From JAUICS01 sp964384335 (GTDB lineage: Bacteria > Pseudomonadota > Alphaproteobacteria > Micavibrionales > Micavibrionaceae): 51,285 nt of DNA. The stretch covers positions 1 through 51,285 of the forward strand of contig CAYLKN010000014.1 of NCBI GenBank assembly GCA_964384335.1, written 5' to 3'. Shown piece after piece: positions 50,783 through 51,285 of this stretch. Position 1 is the stretch's first letter. Each line of letters starts with the position of its first letter. Position numbers and translations under genes: made by a program. The notes below the pieces were generated by a model. The model made no database searches. It had not been told where the DNA came from and saw only the letters and a program-made list of their open reading frames with translations.

Positions 50783-51285
50783 TTACAAAACGCTTAAATA
50801 CTGACCGTTTTCATCAGACAGGCCGAGCCTGACCGTGCACTGAACGGGCCTGTTTATAAGCAGGGTTTTCAGATATCCGGTTATATCAAAATCAGGATGG
50901 TTTTCCGGAAGGCGCGCCAGAGTGAAATGCGGAAAATAATCATTTCCCGTTGCCGTTAAAATATTAGTTTCGCTGGATTTTAAAGCCCTTACAATCTCTG
51001 CCTGATAGTCGATCAGGACTGAAGTCCTCTTAACGCTATATCCGATCCAGACCTTTCCGGCATGTTCTGCCTTACCTGGGTTAAGATATATCCCCATGAT
51101 ATCCACAGAGATATCCTTATCAACAAATTCATTCACAAGTGCTTTGGGCGCATTGTCATTGAGCACGCGAAACTGGCAAAGCGTAACATGCGGCAAAGCT
51201 TTACCCGGACGCAGGCAATATCCGTCTTCGATGGACCCGAGCAACCCGGCTTTTAAAAAAAATTCCTGTCTGCACTCCTCATCTG
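50783..51285 (-). CDS. 2'-5' RNA ligase-like protein (partial, 5' end beyond edge)
   Basis: The frame is open to the right edge, with at least 13 residues upstream of the TTG at 51244, so the true start is outside the window. The visible part contains LPHVTLCQF and, later, YFPHFTLARL, two H-x-T/S-L motifs in the order and spacing of the 2H phosphoesterase (LigT/ThpR) fold. Such enzymes cleave or join RNA 2',5' or cyclic phosphate links. The assignment is moderate because only the two motifs are clear. Confidence 0.6.
   Translation of the reverse strand, partial: DEECRQEFFLKAGLLGSIEDGYCLRPGKALPHVTLCQFRVLNDNAPKALVNEFVDKDISVDIMGIYLNPGKAEHAGKVWIGYSVKRTSVLIDYQAEIVRALKSSETNILTATGNDYFPHFTLARLPENHPDFDITGYLKTLLINRPVQCTVRLGLSDENGQYLSVL

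Overview
The window looks like a chromosomal scaffold segment from an alphaproteobacterium with moderate G+C. The evidence is a set of families and neighbourhoods typical of that class: a DUF4167 protein beside prmC and prfA, a lysC/ubiG divergent pair, a zinc-ribbon protein–ftsE–ftsX–YdcF–plsC run, a tyrosine-biosynthesis dehydrogenase beside a DUF2125-like protein, a twin-transmembrane protein before etfA, and an LptM-like lipoprotein before a DUF4175/TIGR02302 protein. The genus cannot be fixed from the sequence. A run of exactly 100 N (49844-49943) marks an assembly gap. No rRNA, tRNA, CRISPR array, prophage or intact insertion sequence is visible.

Region 1 (34-15320) is the most distinctive part. 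Ten minus-strand genes are packed head to tail: DHH phosphoesterase, Lhr-core helicase, PdeM-type metallophosphoesterase, class I photolyase, FAD amine-oxidase-like protein, DUF1365, cyclopropane-fatty-acid-synthase family methyltransferase, LD-carboxypeptidase, GPH-type transporter and DUF3833 lipoprotein. Divergent from them, across 157 bp, run the MBL-fold exonuclease, ATP-dependent DNA ligase and a GtrA-like membrane protein. This joins the known four-part bacterial repair cluster (ligase, exonuclease, Lhr-core, metallophosphoesterase) to photoreactivation and membrane-lipid modification genes. It suggests one programme against light or oxidative damage to DNA and membrane.

Region 2 (15317-19662) holds clpX, sufE, then an A+T-rich islet with a gamma-glutamylcyclotransferase-like gene and a decayed IS5-type transposase fragment, followed by a lone lumazine synthase (ribH) and a secreted protein of unknown function that is translationally joined to hisS.

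Region 3 (19662-32753) is mostly core genes: hisS, tyrA/tyrC-type dehydrogenase, DUF2125-like protein, plsC, YdcF, ftsX, ftsE, a TPR protein, a zinc-ribbon membrane protein, DUF4167, prmC, prfA, ispG and a RodZ-like protein.

Region 4 (32774-45275) contains lysC divergent from a Cache-like secreted protein and ubiG, then a twin-transmembrane protein, etfA (no etfB nearby), a two-module pentapeptide-repeat protein, an LptM-like small lipoprotein, a large DUF4175 protein (no lysA between them), clpB and a MurC-like Mur ligase.

Region 5 (45272-51285) holds an M17 aminopeptidase, glutathione reductase, a DMT transporter, a Nu-class-like glutathione transferase cut by the gap, an acyltransferase cut by the gap, and a 2'-5' RNA ligase-like protein that runs off the right edge.
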